Shown in pieces: positions 35,543 through 44,785 of a DNA stretch of 64,000 bases. This stretch comes from Thalassorhabdus alkalitolerans. GTDB lineage: Bacteria > Bacillota > Bacilli > Bacillales > Marinococcaceae. The stretch's first letter is position 1; every line of letters starts with the position of its first letter. Under the pieces are notes generated by a model that was not told the DNA's origin, ran no database searches, and was given only the letters and a program-made list of their open reading frames with translations. The translations under genes and the position numbers were made by a program. The stretch lies in the NCBI RefSeq assembly GCF_042656585.1, contig NZ_JBHSPG010000009.1. One strand, given 5' to 3'.

Positions 35543-37018
35543 TTAATAATGTAACACGATTTCAATCTCCTCCTCATTATAAACAATAACCTTTTTTACA
35601 AAGGTGTGTAATAAGGGCTTAGTTTCTTCGACTGGAAGTATTTCTATGGCATCTATGATGCTTTTTATTTTGCTCTCAAGTTCTCTTTGGAGCTTTTCTA
35701 GGTTTTCCTGCTCTATTTTATCTGGTTTTACGGAAGCTTCTTCTTTTACTTTGTCCAGCTGCTTCTTTTCCTTCTCAAGGTCTGAGAGTTCAATCAAGCC
35801 TGAAGTATATGCTTCTACTTTACGTTTATACCTTTCCTCTGCATTCTTAAGTTTCTTTTCCCTATTGTTTATTGTTTCGTTTTGCTGAGTTTCAATTAAT
35901 TGCGGAATCATCTCTGTATCAATGGAAGTACTCAATTGCTTAAATCCTTCCTTAAACCACTCTTCTACTTTATTGGCCCGATAAGGTTTGCTTGTACAGG
36001 TGCCTTTGTTTTTGTAAGCGGAACAGCGGTAGAGACGGTATCTTTTTGTCTTGGAACCTGACCAACTAATACTCATACCCGAACCGCACCTGCCACACTT
36101 CAAGATCCCACCAAGTAAATGAGGGCTGGTTTGGGCCCTTGGCGCAATTTTTACCTGTTTCATTTTCTTTTGTACGTCTTCCCATGTCTCCTTATTAATG
36201 ATAGATGGAAATGCATCGTCAACGATAACCCAATCCTCTTTGTCCCTTTCAACTCTTTTGCCGTGTTTTTCATCTACTGTTACACGGTTCCAAGCAAGTG
36301 TTCCTTTGTAAATAGGATTGGTTAATAATAATTTCACTGCACGTAGTGACCATTCTTTATTATAGCGAGATGGAATGCCTTTTTCATTTAGTTGCCTGGC
36401 AATAGCATAAAATCCCAAACCTTTATGTAAATACATATTGTAAATGTCACGAACAATGTTTGCCTCATTTTCATGAATAACCAGTGTCTTCTCTTCTAAA
36501 CGGTATCCATACGGGCTTTGTGTCAGCCACTTCCCTTTCTTTGCGGAATGAAGCATGTTTTCATAAGCTCGGTCTCGGATTCTTGTTCGTTCAAATTCAG
36601 CTACCGCCCCAAGTACAGATAGCGTTAGTCTACCAGGAGGTGTGTTGGTATCAAATGATTCATTGATTGAAATAAATGAAACGTCGTATTCACTGAACAA
36701 GTCAATAAGATTTAAAAGGTCTAATAATTTACGGCTGATGCGATCGAGTTTGGTAACAAGAACTTTAGAAACTTCTCCATTTTTAACTGCTTCAACTAAC
36801 TTCTTGAGTTGTGGTCTGTCTGTGTCTTTAGCTGAATATCCATCGTCGATGAATAATACGGGAGTGTCTTTCCAACCCATTGCTGTACAATACGAAAGTA
36901 ATCTTGATTCCTGGTCTTCTAAAGATGTCCCTTCTTTTACTTGATCGTCAGTGGACACGCGGCAATAAATCGCAATAAATCTGTATTCACTTGAAGCACT
37001 TGATGTGTGTACGTTCAA
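35543..37018 (-). CDS. Large serine recombinase, SpoIVCA-like (likely integrase of the element)
   Basis: 491 residues from TTG 37018, which follows AAAGGGGGAATATC on the minus strand; a longer frame has no ribosome site. The resolvase domain is at about 12-160 with the catalytic Ser in YCRVSTDDQ and the E-F-E-R-x-R-I-x-D-R helix. The recombinase domain follows (YGYRLEEKTLVIHENEANIVRDIYNMYL-like), then a zinc ribbon C-G-R-C-G ... Y-R-C-S-A-Y-x-x-x-G-T-C and a coiled coil near 380-450. Size and order match SpoIVCA (500 aa), which excises skin from sigK. It is the recombinase nearest to attL. Confidence 0.9.
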   Translation of the reverse strand: MNVHTSSASSEYRFIAIYCRVSTDDQVKEGTSLEDQESRLLSYCTAMGWKDTPVLFIDDGYSAKDTDRPQLKKLVEAVKNGEVSKVLVTKLDRISRKLLDLLNLIDLFSEYDVSFISINESFDTNTPPGRLTLSVLGAVAEFERTRIRDRAYENMLHSAKKGKWLTQSPYGYRLEEKTLVIHENEANIVRDIYNMYLHKGLGFYAIARQLNEKGIPSRYNKEWSLRAVKLLLTNPIYKGTLAWNRVTVDEKHGKRVERDKEDWVIVDDAFPSIINKETWEDVQKKMKQVKIAPRAQTSPHLLGGILKCGRCGSGMSISWSGSKTKRYRLYRCSAYKNKGTCTSKPYRANKVEEWFKEGFKQLSTSIDTEMIPQLIETQQNETINNREKKLKNAEERYKRKVEAYTSGLIELSDLEKEKKQLDKVKEEASVKPDKIEQENLEKLQRELESKIKSIIDAIEILPVEETKPLLHTFVKKVIVYNEEEIEIVLHY

Positions 37019-37131
37019 AGATATTCCCCCTTTCTTGATGTCATTTATATGCTGGTCCACTTGATGAAATGTAAATAACCAGGGTTGTCCCACAACGTGC
37101 AGAACATAGGTTGTTGTAAGGAGGGGGACAA

Positions 37132-37353
37132 ATGGGGGATCTTAACATACGTTTTTCTTTTCACAGTGATAAGGAAATGATCACGTTTAACACTCTAAAA
37201 GAATTGGAAGGGACAGAATACTTCTCTAACGTAAGCAAAAAGTATTCAATTCTTGAAAGCCAGTTAAAGGTAACAGCTGCTAAATATTATCTAATGAAAA
37301 GAACAAACCTTCCTGTTGACCGATATAACATTAAAGTAAGAAAGAAGGCATAA
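37132..37353 (+). CDS. Small element protein (73 aa), unknown
   Basis: AAGGAGGGGGACAA precedes ATG. Starts MGDLNIRFSFHSDKEMITFN; helical second half with YYLMKRTNLPVDRYNIKVRKKA. Divergent from the recombinase gene, 113 bases away. Could be a directionality or regulatory factor by position only. Confidence 0.6.
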   Translation: MGDLNIRFSFHSDKEMITFNTLKELEGTEYFSNVSKKYSILESQLKVTAAKYYLMKRTNLPVDRYNIKVRKKA

Positions 37354-37356
37354 GAA

Positions 37357-37391
37357 AAGAACCTAACTGTAGTTGTTAGGTTCTTCTCTTT
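37357..37391 (+). terminator. Rho-independent terminator
   Basis: AAGAACCTAAC / GTTAGGTTCTT then CTCTTTT. Confidence 0.8.
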
Positions 37392-37469
37392 TATCTAATT
37401 TATTCACATATATGAACTCATTTCATTTTAATGAATAATTTGGATTTGTGATGAGATAATAACAGTTAC

Positions 37470-37811
37470 TTAAGATTGTTTATCCTCAAAAATGTCTATT
37501 CCTTCTTCCAGGCACCTTAAAAGGTAATTTGCAGCTGCTTTATCTGTTTCTTCTAGAGTGGTGAGTTTAGATAACGCACTTTCAGTCCGATGGGTAAATA
37601 GAGAATTTCTTGATACCACAGGTGGGTTTGAAGGGAACAAGTCCAGCTTCTCATTTAGTTTCTCCATCGTCTCTAAGGTAATGGTCGTGGTTTTCCCTGT
37701 TTCCAAATTACTTAGATACCCAGTAGAAACCCCAATTTCTTTCGCCAACTTTGATAATTGATATCCTTTTTTTGTACGTAAATGTCTAATGGTTGGTCCA
37801 AAATCGCTCAT
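37470..37811 (-). CDS. XRE family repressor
   Basis: 113 residues. Cro/CI-type HTH at about 6-60 (IRHLRTKKGYQLSKLAKEIGVSTGYLSNLETGK), typical of SinR/phage repressors. The C-terminal 45 residues are helical, possibly for oligomerisation. ATG with GGAGGCTACCT upstream. Divergent from the small gene and recombinase pair at 37888-41098, so it probably represses them. Confidence 0.85.
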   Translation of the reverse strand: MSDFGPTIRHLRTKKGYQLSKLAKEIGVSTGYLSNLETGKTTTITLETMEKLNEKLDLFPSNPPVVSRNSLFTHRTESALSKLTTLEETDKAAANYLLRCLEEGIDIFEDKQS

Positions 37812-37887
37812 AGGTAGCCTCCAAAACAGGATGATAAATAAAATTTCTCCATGTAGAACCTAAAATCCTCTGAAGGGAATGAACAAA

Positions 37888-38043
37888 ATGAAAGACAAGC
37901 GTGATGAAATAAAAGTGGTGAAGATCGAGTGTACATATGATGAAAAAGCATACAAAGAGTTAACCGACTTCTGTATTTATTTAGCTAAGTCCAGAATGCT
38001 TGATCGGGACAATTCTAATGAGGACAAAGGGACCATATGTTAA
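37888..38043 (+). CDS. Small element protein (51 aa), unknown
   Basis: Starts MKDKRDEIKVVKIECTYDEK; another in-frame ATG lies 3 codons earlier. GAAGGG lies 10 bases before 37888. Stop TAA at 38041-38043, only 20 bases before the first recombinase of the pair, so probably co-transcribed. Small proteins of this kind often sit directly before recombinases in Bacillus elements. Confidence 0.55.
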   Translation: MKDKRDEIKVVKIECTYDEKAYKELTDFCIYLAKSRMLDRDNSNEDKGTIC

Positions 38044-38063
38044 TGCAAAGGAAGGAGGTATCA

Positions 38064-39503
38064 ATGAAAAAGACTGTATGTTATTCGAGGTCATCCCTTG
38101 GTAGAGACAAACAAAAGCACTCCATAGAAATGCAAGAGTATGTATGCAGAGACTTTGCTAAGAAAAAAGGATGGGTCATTCATGAGTATTACAGTGATCA
38201 TAAGATTTCAGGATTGAAAACTGAAATTAATGAACGAAAAAAACTTTCTTTGGTTCTAAATGAGGCGAAGCATGGACTAATTGGAAAAGTCATTGTTTAC
38301 AAACGGGATCGCTTATCTAGAAATGTTAAACAATACATGGAGATTTTACGGGAGTTCAAGAAAAGTAACGTAGGGGTGTTTTTTGCCGCAGAAAATGAGC
38401 CTCAACTATTAGAGGGGGCAGTTGGAGAGTTTGTTGAATTAATTCTTGGTGGCATGACCGAAGCTGAAGGCCGAAACATTAATCAAAAATTAATTGATTC
38501 AAAGGTTGCTCTTCTAAGGAGCGGAAATCGAAGGTGGGTGTCGGGATCTATACCGTTTGGGTACAAGTTAGCGGAAAAAACAAAAGAAATTCAAAGGAAA
38601 GATGAATATAAAAAAGATATTGAGACAGTATTTAACATTGTATGTGAAAATGAAAGCCCTACTATGACTGGATTGGCAGCGATAATAAAAGAAAGAACCA
38701 CTTTTAATAACTTTGATGCAGGCAGGCTTAAAAACATGATCAGAAATGAAATTTACAAAGGAGAATTAGTTCAAACTTTACAGGATGAGAAATATCGTGA
38801 CCTCGGAGAGGATACAAAAGAAAAGCTTTTTTTTGTAGAGGATAGCCTATGGGAAGAAGCCAATAAATGTTTAAGTCATGTAGAGGAGAAAAATAGGAAG
38901 AGCAGAAAGGAAAACGTGCCTCGTTATCTAACAGGGAAAGTGTTTTGTTCCGTATGTAATCGTTTTATGGAGGCAAAGGCAGACATTTATAAATGTAAAC
39001 AAGAAAAGCTGGGACACAATAAAAACTGTGAACAATTGGAAAACGCGGTATTCCAAGCATTTAAATCTTATCTTAAAGAATGCATTATAAATGAAGTTTC
39101 CAAAATTGGAAATAAAGCCAAATGGATCGACAAAACAATATTAAGTAAGGAAATTAAAAAAGAGATTCATAAAATGGATACGCAGAAGAGAAGACTTGAA
39201 GAAGTAACGAATGAATGGTTGATATCAAAGGGAGAGTCGAAATATAAAGAAATTGAACAAGTTTATGAAATGATCAACAAACACAGAGGGAAAATTCACG
39301 AGTTGGAGAGTGAAAGGGATAAATACCTTGATATAATGAGAAACCCTTCATTTATTGAGTACTATGAAAGTAAAGTAACAATGCAGTATTTAAAAGAGCA
39401 TTTTTCCGATTGGGTTGTATATGTAGAGATTAATAAGAACCAAGCAACTGTAAAACTAAAACACCCTATTAAATCAACTAAACAAAAGGTCATCGATCTA
39501 TGA
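38064..39503 (+). CDS. Serine recombinase, first of a tandem pair
   Basis: 479 residues from ATG 38064 (AAGGAGG upstream). The catalytic Ser lies in CYSRSSLGRDKQKHSIEMQ. Conserved R residues appear in VYKRDRLSRN, and E-A-E-G-R-N-I on helix E. A recombinase domain follows; its zinc-ribbon is reduced to C-S-V-C-x-R-F-M and Y-K-C-K-Q. Coiled coil at about 370-435. The stop overlaps the next start by 4 bases, so both recombinases are made together, as with CcrA/CcrB of SCC elements or other paired recombinases. Confidence 0.85.
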   Translation: MKKTVCYSRSSLGRDKQKHSIEMQEYVCRDFAKKKGWVIHEYYSDHKISGLKTEINERKKLSLVLNEAKHGLIGKVIVYKRDRLSRNVKQYMEILREFKKSNVGVFFAAENEPQLLEGAVGEFVELILGGMTEAEGRNINQKLIDSKVALLRSGNRRWVSGSIPFGYKLAEKTKEIQRKDEYKKDIETVFNIVCENESPTMTGLAAIIKERTTFNNFDAGRLKNMIRNEIYKGELVQTLQDEKYRDLGEDTKEKLFFVEDSLWEEANKCLSHVEEKNRKSRKENVPRYLTGKVFCSVCNRFMEAKADIYKCKQEKLGHNKNCEQLENAVFQAFKSYLKECIINEVSKIGNKAKWIDKTILSKEIKKEIHKMDTQKRRLEEVTNEWLISKGESKYKEIEQVYEMINKHRGKIHELESERDKYLDIMRNPSFIEYYESKVTMQYLKEHFSDWVVYVEINKNQATVKLKHPIKSTKQKVIDL

Positions 39504-41098
39504 ATGAGATTATAAGAAAGCTAGGGAACCATAGTAAGGGTGTGTTTTATGGTCGTTTTTCAACCGATAAGCAAAATATTGAGACTCAGCTAGAGCAAGT
39601 GAATCAATTCTTTGACGATTATGGGTATGAGAAGATTCGGGATTACATTGATGAGGGTACATCTGCAACGAAAAAGTCTATCGAAAAACGCGCGGAATTA
39701 ACGAATTTATTAAAAGATGCAAAGAAAAAAGAGTTCGATTTTGCGGTTATTTCAAGTTACGATCGCATTGCCAGAGATCCTATAGATCATCTTAAGCTAC
39801 GAGAGGAGCTTGGCAAATTAGGAATCCCCGTTGTCATTGCATCTACAGAAACTTTTTATGATGGACCAGATTTTATGGCACAGCTGGTCTCTGATGGTGT
39901 TTCGAAATTTGAAGCAGACCAAATCGCTCAAAGAACAAAAGATACGATAGCTTCTTTATTAAAGAAAGGAAAGTGGGTAGGTGGAACCGCCCCCTATGGT
40001 TTCAGGTACGTCCATGTAAAAACAGGAGACTATGTAAATGCTTATTTTAAGAAGAATGCCGATGAGTGTGAGGTAGTAAAAGAGATTTTTGAGTTATACA
40101 ATGCGAATTATGGCTTTAAAGCAATTGCTCAAATGAAGTTTGGGGATATGGAAAAATGTTATAAAGTAAAATCCATAATAGCTAACCCAGTATATACGGG
40201 GAAGCTGGGGTTTTATCGAAGAAAAAGCGGGAAAGGACATACTTTTTTATCTAAAGAACATTGGTTGCTAGTAGACAATGATCTGAAAATAGAGCCTGTG
40301 ATCTCTGAAGAGCTTTGGAATAAATGTTGGGCAAAGTATACTCAAAAGTCCTCGGCACTTGGTGATCTTGATTCCATCCCCTCTCCAAAACATTACTCTA
40401 CTTCGTTTTACTTTAGTGGACTACTTAAATGTACAACTTGCTCAAAAAAAGATTCTTCTCATTATATCTTGAGGAACAAAGATTCAAGTAAAAGAACAAA
40501 GGACAAAACCTACATTTATCGGTATTACGTTTGCCAGGGCTGCGGGCAAAAGGTGATTGCAGATCATGTTCATAAGCGGTTGGAAAATCTTTGGGAGCGA
40601 TTCATGACAAGCGAGGATCTCCGCAGCAAGCTAGAAAATGCCATAAAAAGAAACATCAAAGAACAAATAAAGAAAACGGAAGAAGCCATTAAGATTGAGG
40701 AAGGGAAATTAGAGGATTTAACAAAGAAAATTCAAAGCGTAAGAGAAGAAATCAGAAATAGATATGAGGAAAATGATGTTGGCAATAAATTGGAGAGTCA
40801 GGAGAAGGCATTGCTTTCAGCATTGGATTTACTATGTGAGGGATTGCAAAATGAACGAAACGCATTAGAGCAATCGATTAAAAAGAAAGAAGAAAATCTG
40901 AAAAGATTAAATGCTCAACAGCCAGAGCCAAAAGTAAAGGAGTATCTTCAACACTTTGGAAAAAGCTTCAACGAGTTACATCACATAGACAAAAGGACCT
41001 TTGCTCTAACAATCATTCAAGAATGCTGGATTACCTTTAAAGATGCTGGTGAAATGACCTTCAAGTTTAATTATCTACCCAAAGAAATGGAGCTCTAG
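39500..41098 (+). CDS. Large serine recombinase, second of a tandem pair
   Basis: 532 residues. Catalytic Ser in FYGRFSTDKQNIETQ, then SSYDRIARD and a helix E with E-A-D-Q-I-A-Q-R. Recombinase domain about 170-290 (WVGGTAPYGFRY; IANPVYTGKLGFYRR), zinc ribbon C-T-T-C ... C-Q-G-C-G near 315-350, and a long coiled coil at about 375-470 that in this class controls integration versus excision. Length is near CcrB (about 540). Its own att sites, if different from the spoVR ones, were not found. Confidence 0.87.
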   Translation: MNEIIRKLGNHSKGVFYGRFSTDKQNIETQLEQVNQFFDDYGYEKIRDYIDEGTSATKKSIEKRAELTNLLKDAKKKEFDFAVISSYDRIARDPIDHLKLREELGKLGIPVVIASTETFYDGPDFMAQLVSDGVSKFEADQIAQRTKDTIASLLKKGKWVGGTAPYGFRYVHVKTGDYVNAYFKKNADECEVVKEIFELYNANYGFKAIAQMKFGDMEKCYKVKSIIANPVYTGKLGFYRRKSGKGHTFLSKEHWLLVDNDLKIEPVISEELWNKCWAKYTQKSSALGDLDSIPSPKHYSTSFYFSGLLKCTTCSKKDSSHYILRNKDSSKRTKDKTYIYRYYVCQGCGQKVIADHVHKRLENLWERFMTSEDLRSKLENAIKRNIKEQIKKTEEAIKIEEGKLEDLTKKIQSVREEIRNRYEENDVGNKLESQEKALLSALDLLCEGLQNERNALEQSIKKKEENLKRLNAQQPEPKVKEYLQHFGKSFNELHHIDKRTFALTIIQECWITFKDAGEMTFKFNYLPKEMEL

Positions 41099-41114
41099 AA
41101 GAGCTCTTTTTTTT
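41088..41114 (+). terminator. Rho-independent terminator overlapping the stop codon
   Basis: GAGCTC-TAGAA-GAGCTC followed by eight T; the TAG in the loop is the recombinase stop. Confidence 0.9.
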
Positions 41115-41757
41115 GTTGTTTTTTTTTCCACCTCTCTGTTTAAGAGCGGTAAAATTATTTTAGGAGCCCTTTTTTGAAAGTGTTCTTACGGACAATCTGA
41201 AAAATTGTTCACTTAAAAATAAACGTGTTTACATGGTACCCATTTAAATTAATATCTATTTCTTTTTTTTTCGTCAAAAAATAGACAAGCATTTATTTGG
41301 ACAGGCTCCTATTGTTCGGCTAAGGGATACAGGGACAGCCCTCCTTTCGGGCTACTGGGTATAGAAAGGGTCCCTATTGTACCCAGTGACCCGAAAAAAT
41401 ACGTTGATGTAAGGACTGGCCTGGCTTTGAGTCTCTAATTTTTTTGCTTGTCTTTTTACAATTTCATTTTTTTTGGTTAGAAGGTACAGATGGTGTAAGA
41501 ATCCTTCGGCTATAGGGTATACAAAATCAATTTACTAAAGTAACAATACAAAAGTAAAGTTACATAGATACGGTAGGTCGGTAACTACAGTAATATTACC
41601 CTTGTATCTTTACTATTTTACTTTATATAAATGCTTGTCCGATCAAGTAATGCTATAGGTTTAATTGGGTTTTATAGATCAAAAATGTTTGAAGGCAAGT
41701 AAAATGAAAGACACAGCGCCAACATTCGCTTCTACATAACTAAATCCTCTCCCAATA
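41115..41757. other. Long non-coding region of the element
   Basis: About 640 bases, AT-rich except for a G/C-richer folded segment at 41305-41396. No coding potential seen. Possible site for element replication or regulatory RNA. Confidence 0.45.
41305..41396 (+). ncRNA. Candidate structured RNA
   Basis: Two stable adjacent hairpins: AGCCC-TCCTTTC-GGGCT, and ACTGGGTA ... TACCCAGT enclosing AGGGTCCCT (itself self-complementary). The G/C content stands out against the AT-rich surroundings. No T-run directly after, no family recognised. Confidence 0.35.
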
Positions 41758-41877
41758 TTATTTCTTTGGTTTATGGCGTCGATGTGATCTAACGGGTGTA
41801 CCATTTGATCTCGTATGTCTACGAACACTCACAGTACGTGGCCCTTTACGACGAGGAGAACATGTACATTTAGCCAT
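41758..41877 (-). CDS. Arg-rich, Cys-containing mini-protein (39 aa)
   Basis: On the minus strand GGAGGTGATATCC, a near-perfect ribosome site, precedes ATG 41877. The product starts MAKCTCSPRRKGPRTVSVRR and ends RSHRRHKPKK: one C-x-C pair, about 40% Arg/Lys/His. It may bind nucleic acid or, given the C-x-C and basic character, be a small spore-packaged protein. Not recognised. Confidence 0.55.
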   Translation of the reverse strand: MAKCTCSPRRKGPRTVSVRRHTRSNGTPVRSHRRHKPKK

Positions 41878-42128
41878 GGATATCACCTCCAATCTCCCAC
41901 GAGATTAGAAGTCAGCGGTTGACGAGTGTCTTATAACCCCTATTCGACACAAATTTTCTTTTTCCTCTAATTTTAATATTATCTGTTTTAAGTTACTAAA
42001 GTAACTTAATGGCTTCTAAAGTACTGTTCCTATCCTCTTTATAAGATAAGGTTCTTATAGATGTTAGAAGGAATATCCTTCCAAATGTCGAAAACAATCA
42101 TAAGGTGGAAAGATAAAGGAGGAGACTA

Positions 42129-44675
42129 ATGGGGTTATTTAACACAGTTAAAAGGATATTGGGGAACGCCGCTAAAGAGGGAGAAAACAGAAAAAAATCA
42201 AGTGTCAAACCTAAAGGCCGTAATAATGGTTTGCTTAGAAGGGTTTACAAACCCAACTATAAAATTAAACAACCAATTAGTGTGACTCTTAGTGAAACTG
42301 TAGAGTGGAAAAATTTCTTTTCAATCACCAAAAACAACCCACTGTTACCAGGATTTGAAAATCGATCGAGAAGAAAGTTTAATTTATTACATAAGGGAAA
42401 GGATTGCATTGTAGTATCAGCTGCAAAAGAAATAACCTTGATTCAAGAAAAAGGCACCTACAATATTGATCTAAAAGATTCCCCGCTAGAAAAAATGACA
42501 ATATTCAAAGCTAACAAAAATGGTGCTATTTTAGTTCAAAAGGAAAATGTAGCTTTTGTTTCTTTTGCCAAAGCCAAAGCGTACATTTATGAGTTCAAGT
42601 GGCAGCCATTTACTTTTGAGCTAAGTGACTCCCACTGGTTGGTAGGTACAAGAGAAACATATGAGGGGCCAGGGGAGTTGTATTGTTTTGATTTTAATGG
42701 AAACGAAACATGGGGACTCACTTTTGTAGAAAAGATGCAAAGTCTTTTTGGAGAAATAAAGTTTACTCCATACCATATAGAATTTTCCACACTTGGAGAT
42801 TACATTCTTGTCTCAAGTATGGATAAACTCTATAAAATTGATAAAGAAGGTCGACTTATAAGTCGAATCGCAATTTCAGAAGTGAAGGAAGCTGAATTAA
42901 AGGAAAAACATGAGGAAGCCATACGTGATATTAATTCAGCTAGAACGGAAGAGGAGTTTAAAGAGATCTACGTTCAGCAATTAGTCCAACAACTTACAGC
43001 TAATTTTGAGAGAATGACTTTGAATTCTCCCTTATCAGGTTTTACACACGAGCCTACAACTGAAATGATGTTTATTTTAGAAGAGCAAGGAAGGGTTTCA
43101 GCTTGGGATAAAGACGGGAGACTCCAGTGGCTAAAAGCATTTAATAAAAGTGGACGGTTTATTAAGTGGATCAATAACCGTTTGGTTGTATCATTGGAAA
43201 CAGGGGAAACTTTTTGGCTCGATAAGACAGGTAGGATTACTAATGGAATAGGGCTTCCTAAACAAGCTGAAACTGTTAGCCTAATTGAGGAACAAAATAA
43301 ATACTTAATTGTAGCGATGGATAATAGGCTGTACGAATTTAATCCAGAGGAAAATAAACTGGTAACAGGATCCGAAGGCTACCCAGGAATGGAGTTGTTT
43401 AAGTTCCTATCTCACAACACTTTTTTCGATGGTCATAAGGGTAAGCAAGGTTACTTGTGGCTGGCTCCTTTGGGGCACAGCTGGGAATTGTATATTCCTT
43501 CTAAGGTCGCTAGCTCTGAGGGAACGGATACTTTGAGCAGTGAAGTTGCTCCAGAAATGAGTGAAACAACAAAATTCCCACAGATTTGGACATACGGTGA
43601 CAGAGAAGGAAGGCACCTGGTAGAAGTGGCTTATGATTTTGAAAGGGAAAGAATTTATATTGTGGAGAAAGTAGAAAAGGACTTTTATGACCTTCTTAAT
43701 CGCTATCCAGATAACGAAAAGGATAGAGAACGGGAAAAGCACGAACACCTTATCAAGTGCTTAGACTTTCATTTAAATGAGATATGGGAGACGAGGGTTT
43801 ATATTCCTCATATCTGGGAACTTGTTTTAGCTCCAGATGGTAAGACCTTCTTTATTAGTGAGCCGATTAAAGAGGCTATTTCATATTTGCCTGGAAACCT
43901 TTTAGCATATTCTGATGAAGGAAAATTAGTTGGTAAATTTAAAATACCAGCCCAAGGTTTTCACATAGATTTTTCTTCAGAAAATGAAGGTGTGGTGACA
44001 TTTGCAACCGATAAAGGTGAAACACCAATTAAACAAAAGATCACCAAAAATCAAGCAGGTAAATGGACACTGGATAAAAAAGTTGAACTTTTAGAAGACA
44101 AAAAGGGTGAGTATGGAGCTGGAATGTATAATGGAGAAACCAAAAACTTTTCTTTTAAAAGAAGTGAAAAGAAAAAGTATCATGTTAAAAGTGAAGAAAA
44201 TGAATCTGAAATAAAAGTTAATGGAGCTATTTATGAATATGGTGAAACTCCGTCAAACCTTTTAATGGTGAGAACAGGAAATAAGTCAGTTATGTTTTTT
44301 GACGGGAGCCTAAATAAAGTAAATGAACTAAAGACAGAGACTAACATTGTAAACATTGTGTTAGGTGATGATACGTTCATTATTAACACTAAGAATGAGT
44401 TTATAGGATACAGCTATGAGTTCAATTTAAAATACCGATTTAGTCCCTCTCCAAAAGCATATATCAATGAAGTGAAATGGCTTGAAGGGGATAAAAGTTA
44501 TTTGTGGGGCGTTGGAAACAGCAGCAAATTAGTAATTGCTAAAATTATGGAAACAGGAGAAATAAAATACAGCGAAGAGTTTGAAGAGATTATTTCCGCT
44601 GTTCCTTTTGTCCATAACAAAGATCGATTCTTTGTTCGATTTAATGGAAAAATAAAATCATACTCTCTAAAATAA
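42129..44675 (+). CDS. Large beta-propeller-like protein (848 aa), unknown
   Basis: AAAGGAGGAGACTA precedes ATG. After a basic N-terminal segment of about 50 residues, the protein is built from repeated beta-sheet blades of the PQQ/WD type: each unit has an aromatic-x-aspartate/asparagine-x-x-G turn (YCFDFNGNETWGL, YKIDKEGRLIS, SAWDKDGRLQWLKAF, FWLDKTGRIT, LAYSDEGKLVGKF, GNKSVMFFDGSLN). At least six to eight blades. A charged helical insert lies at about 255-290. No signal peptide, so cytoplasmic. No enzymatic motif. It is cargo of the element with its own terminator; role unknown. Confidence 0.65.
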   Translation: MGLFNTVKRILGNAAKEGENRKKSSVKPKGRNNGLLRRVYKPNYKIKQPISVTLSETVEWKNFFSITKNNPLLPGFENRSRRKFNLLHKGKDCIVVSAAKEITLIQEKGTYNIDLKDSPLEKMTIFKANKNGAILVQKENVAFVSFAKAKAYIYEFKWQPFTFELSDSHWLVGTRETYEGPGELYCFDFNGNETWGLTFVEKMQSLFGEIKFTPYHIEFSTLGDYILVSSMDKLYKIDKEGRLISRIAISEVKEAELKEKHEEAIRDINSARTEEEFKEIYVQQLVQQLTANFERMTLNSPLSGFTHEPTTEMMFILEEQGRVSAWDKDGRLQWLKAFNKSGRFIKWINNRLVVSLETGETFWLDKTGRITNGIGLPKQAETVSLIEEQNKYLIVAMDNRLYEFNPEENKLVTGSEGYPGMELFKFLSHNTFFDGHKGKQGYLWLAPLGHSWELYIPSKVASSEGTDTLSSEVAPEMSETTKFPQIWTYGDREGRHLVEVAYDFERERIYIVEKVEKDFYDLLNRYPDNEKDREREKHEHLIKCLDFHLNEIWETRVYIPHIWELVLAPDGKTFFISEPIKEAISYLPGNLLAYSDEGKLVGKFKIPAQGFHIDFSSENEGVVTFATDKGETPIKQKITKNQAGKWTLDKKVELLEDKKGEYGAGMYNGETKNFSFKRSEKKKYHVKSEENESEIKVNGAIYEYGETPSNLLMVRTGNKSVMFFDGSLNKVNELKTETNIVNIVLGDDTFIINTKNEFIGYSYEFNLKYRFSPSPKAYINEVKWLEGDKSYLWGVGNSSKLVIAKIMETGEIKYSEEFEEIISAVPFVHNKDRFFVRFNGKIKSYSLK

Positions 44676-44687
44676 ATGGTTTTTTGC

Positions 44688-44719
44688 CCTTCTAGACAGG
44701 ACAGTCTAGAAGGTTTTTT
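44688..44719 (+). terminator. Rho-independent terminator
   Basis: CCTTCTAGAC / GTCTAGAAGG with 6-base loop, then six T. The T-run also starts the block shared with the region upstream of the interrupted spoVR. Confidence 0.92.
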
Positions 44720-44785
44720 GTCATGCCTGTCTTTGACAAGTCATAAAGATAATAAGAAGACGCATGATAAGGGGGCGCCTAAGAA

